Assembly (NCBI GenBank): GCA_016342685.1 | Contig: JAEINU010000004.1 | Span: 248,001 to 312,000, forward strand | Source: Bacteroidales bacterium | GTDB lineage: Bacteria; Bacteroidota; Bacteroidia; Bacteroidales; UBA12077 | Length of the DNA: 64,000 nucleotides | Reading direction: 5' to 3' | Shown: positions 9,119-17,649 of the stretch, in pieces | Numbering within the stretch: the first letter of the stretch is position 1 | Layout: each line of letters opens with the position of its first letter | Notes under the pieces: generated by a model | Seen by the model: only the letters and a program-made list of their open reading frames with translations | The model's database searches: none | What the model was told of the DNA's origin: nothing | Program-made: the position numbers and the translations under genes

Positions 9119-9238
9119 GCAAAAAAAGAAACAAGAATTGAAGCAAATATTACCGACTGATTAGTTTGTTTTGCTGTTGGAATCGAGAATGGTGATGATA
9201 TTATTGCTGATTTAGATAATGTATTAGCTAAAATATAA
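9119..9238 (+). pseudogene. 3' remnant of a Cys/Met metabolism PLP-dependent enzyme (O-acetylhomoserine sulfhydrylase-like)
   Basis: In one frame this stretch reads as the C-terminal tail of a MetY/cystathionine-gamma-synthase family protein: EANITD, an in-frame TGA at 9158-9160, LVCFAVGIENGDDIIADLDN, then VLAKI and a TAA at 9236. The VGIENxDDIIADLxxxLAKI tail is very characteristic of the family. Only about 40 codons remain, with no start and an internal stop, so this is a relic. It implies that a deletion or rearrangement removed the rest between cvpA and tyrS. Confidence 0.75.
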
Positions 9239-9339
9239 GAGAAATATAATGGAAGTCGCATTTCTCTCGATAGCAATCGGGATAACGAAATATGACTATC
9301 TTTAATAGTTTTAAGTATAAAAATAGAAGAAATAAAAAT

Positions 9340-10632
9340 ATGAATTTCGTTGAAGAATTAAAGTGGAGAGGCATGCTACACGATATGATGCCTGGAACTG
9401 AAGAACAATTACAAAAAGAAATGACAGCGGCCTATGTTGGAATAGATCCAACGGCTAATTCATTGCATATTGGTCATTTGGTTAGTGTAATGATGCTTAA
9501 GCACTTTCAAGTTGCAGGACATAAACCAATGGTTTTAGTTGGGGGTGCTACAGGAATGATTGGTGATCCTTCTGGAAAATCTCAAGAAAGAAATTTACTC
9601 GACGAAAAAACATTACGTTACAATCAGGATTGTTTAAAAAAACAATTAGAAAAGTTACTCGATTTTGATTCAAGTATTGAGAATGGTGCCGAATTGGTAA
9701 ATAATTACGATTGGATGAAAGAATATTCGTTTCTTGAGTTCATTCGCGACATTGGTAAGCATATTACTGTGAATTACATGATGGCAAAGGATTCTGTTAA
9801 GAAACGTATTGGAGAGGAGTCGAAAACAGGAATGTCGTTTACCGAGTTTTCTTACCAATTGGTTCAGGGAACAGATTTTTACCATTTGTACAAAGAGAAA
9901 AATTGCAAACTTCAAATGGGAGGTTCCGATCAGTGGGGAAATATTACTACAGGAACAGAACTAATTCGTCGTAAATTAAGTGGCGAAGCTTTTGCATTAA
10001 CGTGTCCTTTAATCACTAAGGCTGATGGAAATAAATTTGGTAAAACTGAAGAAGGAAATGTTTGGTTAGATGCTGAATTAACATCACCATATAAATTTTT
10101 ACAGTTTTGGTTAAATGTTTCCGACGAAGATGCAGAAAAATACATCAAAATTTTCACAATGCTTTCAAAAGATGAAATCGATTCATTAATAGAAAAGCAT
10201 AAAGAAGAACCACATAGAAGAACATTGCAGCAACGTTTAGGAAAAGAGTTAACTGTAATGGTTCATTCTGAAAAAGATTATGATACTGCTGTTGCGGCAT
10301 CGAATATTTTGTTTGGTAAAGCTACAACAGAAGAGTTGAAAAATCTTGATGAAAAAACATTTTTGTCTGTTTTTGAGGGTGTTCCAATGTTCGACATCGA
10401 AAAAGCAAAAATTGATACAGGCGTTAATGTTCTAAATTTATTAGCTGAAGAAACTCAGGTATTTCCATCGAAAGGTGAATTACGCCGAACAATTAAAGGT
10501 GGCGGTGTTAGCATTAACAAAGAAAAAATTCCGAACGATGAAATAATGGTGGGTGCCGATCGTTTATTGAACAACAAGTATATTTTGGTGCAAAAAGGAA
10601 AGAAAACGTACTTTCTGATTAAAACAATCTAG
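9340..10632 (+). CDS. tyrS: Tyrosyl-tRNA synthetase
   Basis: Charges tRNA-Tyr. Starting at the ATG at 9340 gives 430 residues beginning [14 protein letters not shown], the usual N-terminus; the earlier ATG at 9292 adds 16 Lys/Asn-rich residues and looks spurious. The class I signature HIGH is at 43-46, after [11 protein letters not shown]. The KMSKS equivalent is KFGKT, as in bacterial TyrRS of this type. [11 protein letters not shown] marks the tyrosine pocket region. A C-terminal S4-like RNA-binding domain closes the protein ([18 protein letters not shown]). Only one base separates it from the next gene. Confidence 0.97.
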   Translation: MNFVEELKWRGMLHDMMPGTEEQLQKEMTAAYVGIDPTANSLHIGHLVSVMMLKHFQVAGHKPMVLVGGATGMIGDPSGKSQERNLLDEKTLRYNQDCLKKQLEKLLDFDSSIENGAELVNNYDWMKEYSFLEFIRDIGKHITVNYMMAKDSVKKRIGEESKTGMSFTEFSYQLVQGTDFYHLYKEKNCKLQMGGSDQWGNITTGTELIRRKLSGEAFALTCPLITKADGNKFGKTEEGNVWLDAELTSPYKFLQFWLNVSDEDAEKYIKIFTMLSKDEIDSLIEKHKEEPHRRTLQQRLGKELTVMVHSEKDYDTAVAASNILFGKATTEELKNLDEKTFLSVFEGVPMFDIEKAKIDTGVNVLNLLAEETQVFPSKGELRRTIKGGGVSINKEKIPNDEIMVGADRLLNNKYILVQKGKKTYFLIKTI

Positions 10633-10633
10633 C

Positions 10634-11044
10634 ATGGCTAAACTGATTATATCAAGACGAAAAGAGTGGAGTAACAGAGCTCGAAAGTTTAACATTTACG
10701 TTGATGGTAAATTGTTGGATGTGATTGGGCATAATGAAATCAAGGAATTCGAATTAGATTCTGGAACACATAACGTCCTTCTTAAAGTTGATTGGTGTTC
10801 TAGCCCTAAAATGGAATTTGAATTAAACAACGATCAATCGAAAAGCTTTGAAGTGTCCATTTTTAAATTAATGCGCTGGGTATATCCTTTATTGTACGGA
10901 ATATTTTCAGCATTTTTATTGTTAAAATGGGTTTTTGAGATTTACATTCAGGAATTGGTTTACGTAGCAATACCTTTGTTTCTAATTTTAGTCTATTACT
11001 TTTCTTTCGGAAGAAAGAAGTACATTGAAATAAACGAATTATAA
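10634..11044 (+). CDS. Hypothetical protein with soluble N-terminal domain and two C-terminal TM helices
   Basis: 136 residues, family not recognised. Residues 1-75 are a small, probably beta-rich domain (NIYVDGKLLDVIGHNEIKEF, followed by HNVLLKVDWCSS). It resembles the PEGA-like modules that present a short surface carrying a GTHNVLLK-type turn. Two hydrophobic helices follow at about 82-100 and 105-125 and a basic RKKYIEI tail ends it. It starts one base after tyrS stops and is 20 bases before the Wzz-like gene, so it is probably co-transcribed. Function unknown. Confidence 0.7.
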   Translation: MAKLIISRRKEWSNRARKFNIYVDGKLLDVIGHNEIKEFELDSGTHNVLLKVDWCSSPKMEFELNNDQSKSFEVSIFKLMRWVYPLLYGIFSAFLLLKWVFEIYIQELVYVAIPLFLILVYYFSFGRKKYIEINEL

Positions 11045-11064
11045 TTAATTCATATTTATTGCTC

Positions 11065-11970
11065 ATGAATACACAAGATCAATCATACAATTACAATTCA
11101 ATGGATATTATCAGATTCATTTTTAAACATAAATGGCCAATTCTTAGTGTAACTATACTAGCTGCAATTGCTGCTGTTATTGTTTCCGTGAATATTACTC
11201 CAAAATTTAAATCATCGGTTATACTATTCCCAAAAACGCAGGTTTCAGTATCCAATGCACTTTCAATGTCTGAGTTAATAAATACCGATGATCATATTAT
11301 GAATTTTGGCGATGAGGAAGCAACGGAACAATTAATACAGACCCTATATTCGGAGGATATTCGTTTTAAAATAATCGATAAGTTTGATCTTTTAAATCAT
11401 TATAACATTGACTCGAATGATGAGTTTCCAATGACAAAACTTCACGAGGAATACAATGATAATATACGATTTAAACGAACAGAATATCAGGCAGTTCAAA
11501 TTGAGGTTATGGATACCGACCCTCAAATTGCAGCCGATATTGCAACCGAAATAGCAGATTTACTTGATGAAACTTTAAATCAAATGCAAAATGAGGTGGC
11601 CGTTGGAATTTTAAAGGTTGTAGAGGGTGAGTATAATCAATTAGTTACCGAAATAGATCAATTAGAGAAATCCTTAGGTAAATATAACACTCAAAAATCT
11701 AATCCAAAGTATATCTCTTTAAGTGAGCAACTAAAGAATGAAAACAAACGATTAAGTGATATTAAAACTAAGTTGGTTGAGGCACGTGTAAATGCAAATC
11801 AATCTTTACCAAGGAAATATACTGTAGCAAAAGCCTATCCAGCCGAGAAAAAATCTTATCCTGTTCGTTGGTTAATATGCGCTGTATCTACAATATCCGC
11901 ATTTGTATTTGCTGTTTTAATGATGCTTTTTATAGAAAGATATAAAGATCTAATAAGAATTAAATCTTAA
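11065..11970 (+). CDS. Wzz/GNVR-type chain-length determinant-like protein
   Basis: 301 residues from the ATG at 11065; a TTG two codons upstream is an alternative. The layout is that of polysaccharide co-polymerases: a short cytoplasmic N-terminus, TM1 at about 21-45, a large periplasmic region with a coiled coil around 175-235 (EGEYNQLVTEIDQLEKSLGK), a Pro-rich KAYPAEKKSYPVRW segment and TM2 near 270-292. No cytoplasmic tyrosine kinase is attached. These proteins set the length of surface polysaccharide. The next gene is an O-antigen-ligase/polymerase homologue, which supports that role. Confidence 0.85.
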   Translation: MNTQDQSYNYNSMDIIRFIFKHKWPILSVTILAAIAAVIVSVNITPKFKSSVILFPKTQVSVSNALSMSELINTDDHIMNFGDEEATEQLIQTLYSEDIRFKIIDKFDLLNHYNIDSNDEFPMTKLHEEYNDNIRFKRTEYQAVQIEVMDTDPQIAADIATEIADLLDETLNQMQNEVAVGILKVVEGEYNQLVTEIDQLEKSLGKYNTQKSNPKYISLSEQLKNENKRLSDIKTKLVEARVNANQSLPRKYTVAKAYPAEKKSYPVRWLICAVSTISAFVFAVLMMLFIERYKDLIRIKS

Positions 11971-11974
11971 TACC

Positions 11975-13408
11975 TTGTTTAGAGATAGAAACAGAGGATT
12001 ATTTTACCTTTTTTCACTGATATTTATAACGGTAAACTTAATATTGATATCTATCGATATTTATTATTTTGCTTTTCTTCCTGTTATTCTGTTATTTGCT
12101 TTTGCAAGCTTTTTCTCTATCGATAAGGTTTTATTGTCAGTTGTATTTTTTACGCCAATCTCAATTCAATTAAGAGATTTAATACCTAGTATTCCCGTTA
12201 ATTTATCGTTACCTACCGAACCTTTATTAGCAGCTATTTTATTTCTTTTTATTTGCAAACTATTGATGGATGGTAAATTCGATCGGAAAATAGTGTTACA
12301 TCCGGTTTCAATTGCAATTTATATAAATCTATTCTGGATTTTTATTACGAGCTTAACGAGTACAATGCCTGCGGTATCGTTTAAATTTCTTTTATCAAGA
12401 TTGTGGTTTGTGGTTGGAGCATATTTTTTAATGACACAAATTTTTAAAAATAAAAAGAACATTAATCGTTTTATTTGGTTGTATGTCATCTCTTTATCAA
12501 TTGTAATATTGTACACAAATATTCGATTGGCAGGATACGGACTTAATAATCAAAGTGCATCGAATTGGGTTGTGGCACCGTTTTTTAGCGATCACACATC
12601 GTATGGTGCAATGCTAGTAATGTTTGTTTTTCCTTTAATTTATTATATGCTTTATAAGAAGGATAACTTACTGATTAAAACAACGGTTCATATTTTTTTA
12701 ATTCTGTTTATTTTAGCAATAGTTCTTTCTTATACACGGGCAGCATGGCTTAGTTTGTTCGCCAGTATCGCTTTATGGCTTGTAATAAAATTAAAAATTA
12801 AGATCAAAACAGTTTTAATATTAGGTTTTACCCTTGTTATTTCTTTTTTGATTTTACAAAGTACGATTTTACAAAATTTGGAAAATAATCAATCTGAGTC
12901 ATCAGGAAAATTTTCTGAGCACATTGAATCGATGGCAAACATTACTACAGATGCTTCTAATTTGGAAAGAATTAATCGATGGAAATGCGCCCTTCGAATG
13001 TTTGAAGAAAAACCTTTTTGGGGATTTGGCCCGGGTACGTATATGTTCCAATATGCGCCCTTTCAATTTTCATACGAACGAAGCATAATTAGTACAAATT
13101 TTGGAAATTTAGGAAATGCACATAGCGAGTATTTAGGACCTCTATCTGAATCTGGGTTTCTGGGAATGCTTACGTTTATGTTGATTGTTTTTATGGCATA
13201 TAGAACAGGATATAGAGTATATCATCAGACCAACAACAAGAAAATAAAAGAATTTACCTTATTTATACTTCTAGGATTTACAACTTATGTTATTCATGGA
13301 TTCCTGAATAATTTTTTGGATACTGATAAGGCATCAATACCATTTTGGGGTTTTATAGCAATTTTTGTTGCTTTAGATGTTTATCATAAAGAGTTGAAAG
13401 AGGATTAA
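11975..13408 (+). CDS. O-antigen ligase/polymerase family membrane protein (Wzy/WaaL type)
   Basis: 477 residues with about 10-12 TM helices. The PF04932 Wzy_C signature is seen in the large loop: FWGFGPGTYMFQYAP, then NAHSEYLGPLSESGFLG, containing the conserved His. Such proteins polymerise or ligate undecaprenyl-linked polysaccharide at the periplasmic face. The start is a TTG, since no ATG lies near the first TM helix. It follows the Wzz-like gene by four bases. Ligase and polymerase cannot be told apart from sequence; the Wzz neighbour leans toward polymerase. Confidence 0.85.
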   Translation: MFRDRNRGLFYLFSLIFITVNLILISIDIYYFAFLPVILLFAFASFFSIDKVLLSVVFFTPISIQLRDLIPSIPVNLSLPTEPLLAAILFLFICKLLMDGKFDRKIVLHPVSIAIYINLFWIFITSLTSTMPAVSFKFLLSRLWFVVGAYFLMTQIFKNKKNINRFIWLYVISLSIVILYTNIRLAGYGLNNQSASNWVVAPFFSDHTSYGAMLVMFVFPLIYYMLYKKDNLLIKTTVHIFLILFILAIVLSYTRAAWLSLFASIALWLVIKLKIKIKTVLILGFTLVISFLILQSTILQNLENNQSESSGKFSEHIESMANITTDASNLERINRWKCALRMFEEKPFWGFGPGTYMFQYAPFQFSYERSIISTNFGNLGNAHSEYLGPLSESGFLGMLTFMLIVFMAYRTGYRVYHQTNNKKIKEFTLFILLGFTTYVIHGFLNNFLDTDKASIPFWGFIAIFVALDVYHKELKED

Positions 13409-13410
13409 TA

Positions 13411-13439
13411 AAAAAAGTCTTTCTTGTATGAAAGGCTTG
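13411..13439 (-). terminator. Intrinsic terminator of the outer-membrane protein gene at 13461-14255
   Basis: On the minus strand AAGCCTTTC pairs with GAAAGACTT (9 bp, one G-U pair) around a 6-nt loop, followed by a run of seven T. Confidence 0.7.
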
Positions 13440-13460
13440 ATATTCAGATCGCATTGTGAG

Positions 13461-14255
13461 TTAAAAGTGAAATAATAATACTATTGCTCCACTTGCTGTA
13501 TTTTCAATAGATAATTCTGATGAACCGGCATTATATACTACTGTACTGCCATTTTCTGGTTTATATTTTCTTTCATTAGTAGTTTCATATCCTAATCCAA
13601 TTCCAAATTCTCCTGCAAGAGAAATTTTAGGTGCAATATAGTACTCAACTCCAACAACTCCTTTTCCATAAAAATCAATTGTATTTCCGCCTTCTTCGGT
13701 GAAATTATTCGTTGCATTAGCTCCATCAGTAAATTCAATTTTTCCTGTTACAATATTTCCACCATTGTAATCAAAGCCATGATAAGGAGTTTTGCCTACA
13801 CCAACTTCAAATCCCCAAAAACCTCTTAAACGACCAGCTATATTTCTATAATTCTCGACACCAATAGCAATACCTATATTTAATGAATTTTCTTTTAGTT
13901 CATCAATTTCATCTGGATTAAAAGGATTTCCATCTTTATCAGTTTGTGATGATATACCTAATCTCAAACCCATCCGAACAGCTTTATTATCTTTGAAATA
14001 ATATTTCCCATATAGTTGTCCAGGTCTTTGTGCTGTAAATGCAAAGTCAGGTGAAGAATTAGGATCATCTGTTATTTTAGTTAGGTTGCCCACATAATCA
14101 ATAAATGGAACTGCATCTATACCAATTCCAAAATCACCTTTTTCAGGTAAAATTGCGATTCCTTTTTTGTTAAAAACTTGATTTGTATTATCCTCTTGTG
14201 CACTTAATGATATTATAAATGAGATACTTAGTGTTAATAATAAAAGTTTTTTCAT
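13461..14255 (-). CDS. Predicted outer-membrane beta-barrel protein
   Basis: 264 residues with a signal peptide (KKLLLLTLSISFIISLSAQ). The mature protein alternates short beta strands and Gly/Asn turns, and the final strand ends in Phe (AIVLLFHF), as expected for BAM-assembled barrels. Motifs such as VGVEYYIAPKISLAGEFGIG are typical of OmpW/PorT-like eight-strand barrels. Function unknown. It is convergent with the polysaccharide gene and has its own terminator. Confidence 0.75.
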   Translation of the reverse strand: MKKLLLLTLSISFIISLSAQEDNTNQVFNKKGIAILPEKGDFGIGIDAVPFIDYVGNLTKITDDPNSSPDFAFTAQRPGQLYGKYYFKDNKAVRMGLRLGISSQTDKDGNPFNPDEIDELKENSLNIGIAIGVENYRNIAGRLRGFWGFEVGVGKTPYHGFDYNGGNIVTGKIEFTDGANATNNFTEEGGNTIDFYGKGVVGVEYYIAPKISLAGEFGIGLGYETTNERKYKPENGSTVVYNAGSSELSIENTASGAIVLLFHF

Positions 14256-14349
14256 TGTATGTTATTTTTTTAGTTTATCGAATTTAGGTTTTATATTTTA
14301 TTTTCCAATAAAAACGTTAATTTTAATTAATAAACAATCAAACAAAAAA

Positions 14350-15615
14350 ATGAGAAAAATTCTATACCTATTGATAATAGTTTCAATATTTGTTAACTCC
14401 TGTAGCGATGATGATTTAACAGTATTAAGCAACAGAATTGCCTTAAAGGAATTAACAATAGAAAATAGTCAGATAAAACTAGAATGGAACAGACCTTATA
14501 TTCAGAATTTTGATTCTTACAGAATTATTAGAACAACTGAACCAATTACTAATTTTGAGAATTACTATTATTATGAAAGCATAGCGAAAATTACAGATAT
14601 TGATGAGACAGTTTTTTATGATAATTTGACATTAAAAGAGGATGTTTTTTATACAGTTGTAGCTACCAGTTCTGCAACGAATGCTCTCGTAAGCAATAGT
14701 CAGAAATTGGATAATACAGGAAAGGTAATATTTGAAGATCGTCCTAATGATGTGGTTTTTTATCCCGAAGGTAATAAACTCTTTATGTTTTATCGGTCAA
14801 AGATTTATTTGGTTGACTATGAAACAATGGAAATATCAGATAGTATAGTTTTGTCTCCGGATGAACATTATGGAACATTAGGGAACTTTAATAATAAAGA
14901 TGAACTTTATGTTTCCTGCTCTAACGGTTCGATAAGAATTTTTGATATTAAAACATTAACCGAAATAGCTACTATTAGTGTTGGTGGGAACATAAAGTCT
15001 GTGGTATGCGATGATTTTAATAATTTATATTTAAAAACTTATGGTAGAATCTATTCGTATAGCAGATCTACATTAAATTTTATCGATGGGTATTCTGGTG
15101 TATTTTCCTATAACGGCACAATTAAACATTTAAAAAACAGTAATCGAATAATAGAAATTACTAGTAATATTTCACCTGACAATTTAATATACTATGATCA
15201 TGATAACAGTGGGAATTTCACATCAGCAGATGATGATAATTATCATGGAGATCACCCATTAAACCATGAAATTTTCGAATGTTTTCCAGAGGGTAATTAC
15301 TTTATAACTGATAAAGTAGGAGCAATTTACAATCAATATTTGGATTATGTTACACAAATTGGCGATTGGTATTATAACGAATTTGAGAACTTTTTTGTTG
15401 ATAATTACATTTATGCGATTAAAGCTGAAGAGAAAGAGATAGAATTATATTCGAAAACGAGTTTCTCTTATGTTAAAACATATACAACCACCTTTTATCC
15501 GGTATTTGTGTTTAAGGATAATAGCGAGTTAATTATTATAGGATCAGATTATTATGAGAGTAATTACTATTATGGAAATGCTAAATATACCATCGAAAAA
15601 ATAAACCTTAATTAA
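14350..15615 (+). CDS. Lipoprotein with fibronectin-like N-terminal domain and beta-propeller-like region
   Basis: 421 residues. The lipobox is FVNSC followed by SDDD, the acidic signal seen on surface-exposed lipoproteins of Bacteroidota. Residues about 28-115 look like one FN3-type domain (IKLEWNRPYIQNFDSYRIIRTT, ending FYTVVATSS). The rest has repeated strand blades of the NHL/WD style (KLFMFYRSKIYLVDYETMEI; ELYVSCSNGSIRIFDIKT; NLYLKTYGRIYSYS). No catalytic motif is seen. The next gene six bases downstream is a shorter lipoprotein with the same N-terminal module. Confidence 0.75.
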   Translation: MRKILYLLIIVSIFVNSCSDDDLTVLSNRIALKELTIENSQIKLEWNRPYIQNFDSYRIIRTTEPITNFENYYYYESIAKITDIDETVFYDNLTLKEDVFYTVVATSSATNALVSNSQKLDNTGKVIFEDRPNDVVFYPEGNKLFMFYRSKIYLVDYETMEISDSIVLSPDEHYGTLGNFNNKDELYVSCSNGSIRIFDIKTLTEIATISVGGNIKSVVCDDFNNLYLKTYGRIYSYSRSTLNFIDGYSGVFSYNGTIKHLKNSNRIIEITSNISPDNLIYYDHDNSGNFTSADDDNYHGDHPLNHEIFECFPEGNYFITDKVGAIYNQYLDYVTQIGDWYYNEFENFFVDNYIYAIKAEEKEIELYSKTSFSYVKTYTTTFYPVFVFKDNSELIIIGSDYYESNYYYGNAKYTIEKINLN

Positions 15616-15621
15616 TTTATA

Positions 15622-16047
15622 ATGAAAAAGATATTTATTCTAATATGCAGTATTGCTCTATTACTTTCTTATTCTTGCAACGAAGATGATGACGCAATTT
15701 ATATAAGTCATAAATTAAATCTTGAAATAGAATCTATTTCAGAATATTATATAAATTTCTCATGGAACGAAACACAAATTTCCAATCAAGAAAAATTTAT
15801 ACTAGTTAGGACCGATGAGCAAAAAGAGAATAACTTTTATTTAAATATAATTGATTATTACCAAAATTACGATCAATACTATGAAACACCAGATTGGCGA
15901 TATGAATGTCAGTTAAGTAATATTTCCTCAAGCAAAACAAATTATGAACGATATATATATTCTTCTAATGAAACTCATTATTATTACAAGTTATTGGCAT
16001 ATAATTTAAATGGTGATTATATAATAAGTAACACAGTTTATTATTAA
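15622..16047 (+). CDS. Small lipoprotein with fibronectin-like domain
   Basis: 141 residues. Lipobox LLSYSC is followed by NEDDD. The mature part is a single FN3-like fold (YYINFSWNETQISNQEKFILVRT, ending YYKLLAYNLNG). It resembles the N-terminal module of the preceding lipoprotein, suggesting a duplication with loss of the propeller. It is very rich in Tyr and Asn. Probably co-transcribed with its neighbour. Function unknown. Confidence 0.7.
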   Translation: MKKIFILICSIALLLSYSCNEDDDAIYISHKLNLEIESISEYYINFSWNETQISNQEKFILVRTDEQKENNFYLNIIDYYQNYDQYYETPDWRYECQLSNISSSKTNYERYIYSSNETHYYYKLLAYNLNGDYIISNTVYY

Positions 16048-16105
16048 AGTAATAAATTTAGAATAGTTTAAAAATGCATTAAACCTCTTCTTTAAAATAG
16101 AATCT

Positions 16106-16113
16106 TATATTTG
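16106..16113 (+). promoter_or_regulatory. Bacteroidota -7 element (TATATTTG)
   Basis: Exact TAnnTTTG match 18 bases before the ATG of the Fe-S protein. No clear -33 TTG at the expected spacing. Confidence 0.4.
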
Positions 16114-16130
16114 TTTCAAAAGATTCCAAT

Positions 16131-17507
16131 ATGATAAGTATTTTTTTAATTAATAAGTATTTTTTAGATGTTTTGTTGCTTTGCATTGGATTATTGCTCT
16201 CGGGAGCTTTAGTATACGCTTGTTTTGTTTCAATTATAGAAAAAGAGTTTCGAGCGGCAAAAGTCTCTTTTATACTGTTGATCTTTTTGTTTACTCTATT
16301 TATTACGATATATTTATTAGATTTTCAACTTAAATCAATCATATCAATTATTTTTTTGGGAATAATTGCTTTCGCAGGATTGTTATTGTTTTTGCCCATT
16401 CGACCTAAGTTAAAAGGAGGAACTCCTGTTCCAAAGCAAAAACACGACGAACGAGATGTGATGTTTTCTCGAAACGAATTGGTTCCTGAAACAGAAAAAT
16501 ACGATTCCTATTATTCTGATAAACCGGATAAAAAGAAACTTGATGATAAATTTCGGGAAAAGGCTGGTTTGCTATCGGAGAAAACTACATTCTTCGAAGC
16601 TATTTCATATGCATCTGCGCATGCAAATCTTCAAGTTATTGAAGCCTTAAAGCCTATAGTTGATGGCGAAGTTGCTTCTAAAAAGCATCAAGTAGATGCA
16701 AAAACCATTACCAATTATATTAAAACTTGGTCGGTTAAGTTGGGAGCACACACGGTTGGAGTAACTGAATTAAAAGATTATCATTTATATTCTCATAAAG
16801 GTAGAAGAGATCTTTATGGAAAGGAAATAAACAACCAACATCCATATGCAATTGCTTTAACAATAGAAATGGATAATGATTTAGTAAAAACGGCGCCCAA
16901 AGGGCCTGTTGTTATGGAATCTACTCAGCAATATTTAAGTTCAGGAACAATTGCATTGCAAATTGCTCACTTCATTCGAAATTTAGGATATTCAGCACGT
17001 TCACATATCGATGGTAATTACGAGGTAATTTGTCCACTAGTAGCACGCGATGCTGGTTTAGGGGAATTAGGGCGAATGGGATTGTTAATGACACCGAAAT
17101 TAGGGCCACGAGTTCGAATCGCAGTTATAACAACTGACATTCCCTTAGTAGCGAGTAGTAAACCAGACCTTTCATCGGCAATCGATTTTTGCAGAATATG
17201 TAAAAAATGTGCAGATATTTGTCCATCTCGTTCTATTTCGTTTGACGATAGAGAAGAAGTTGAGGGCATTTTACGCTGGAAGATAAATTCAGAAAGTTGT
17301 TTCACATATTGGTGTACCGCAGGTACCGATTGCGGAAGATGTATGGCAGTTTGCCCATATTCACATCCGAATAATTTATTGCATAATTTTATTCGATGGG
17401 GAATTTACAATTCATATATTTTCAGGCGCTTTGCTTTACATATGGATGATTTGTTTTATGGAAGAAAACCAGCATCGGGAAAAATTCCTAAATGGCTAAA
17501 ATTTTAG
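16131..17507 (+). CDS. Membrane-anchored reductive-dehalogenase-like Fe-S protein
   Basis: 458 residues. Two or three N-terminal TM helices (about 8-95) replace the Tat signal of respiratory dehalogenases. The soluble part has the reductive dehalogenase layout: a segment with HxYSHKGRRD and GPVVMEST, GELGRMGLLMTPKLGPRVRI, then two ferredoxin-type clusters. The first has Cys354, 357, 360 and 364 (CRICKKCADICP); the second ends CGRCMAVCP. In this superfamily (which includes QueG) cobalamin is bound ahead of the clusters. The substrate is unknown. It is not QueG itself, which is soluble and lacks the TM region. No rdhB-type partner is adjacent. Confidence 0.75.
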   Translation: MISIFLINKYFLDVLLLCIGLLLSGALVYACFVSIIEKEFRAAKVSFILLIFLFTLFITIYLLDFQLKSIISIIFLGIIAFAGLLLFLPIRPKLKGGTPVPKQKHDERDVMFSRNELVPETEKYDSYYSDKPDKKKLDDKFREKAGLLSEKTTFFEAISYASAHANLQVIEALKPIVDGEVASKKHQVDAKTITNYIKTWSVKLGAHTVGVTELKDYHLYSHKGRRDLYGKEINNQHPYAIALTIEMDNDLVKTAPKGPVVMESTQQYLSSGTIALQIAHFIRNLGYSARSHIDGNYEVICPLVARDAGLGELGRMGLLMTPKLGPRVRIAVITTDIPLVASSKPDLSSAIDFCRICKKCADICPSRSISFDDREEVEGILRWKINSESCFTYWCTAGTDCGRCMAVCPYSHPNNLLHNFIRWGIYNSYIFRRFALHMDDLFYGRKPASGKIPKWLKF

Positions 17508-17649
17508 GCAATCTTTATTTTATTTCTATTTCATAACTTTTATTGATATCTAAATAAAAGAATTTTACTTTTATAGGATAATTAATTACGTATTTAGAAA
17601 TATGTGAGTTGATTATTTACTTAAGTACTCAGAAATTAATTTATTATAG

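Noticed and set aside
9292-9339. Longer tyrS start
   Set aside because: Adds 16 Lys/Asn/Arg-rich residues absent from TyrRS proteins; the normal N-terminus begins at 9340.
16131-17507. Assignment of the Fe-S protein as QueG
   Set aside because: QueG is soluble and shorter; this one has N-terminal TM helices and a different segment order.
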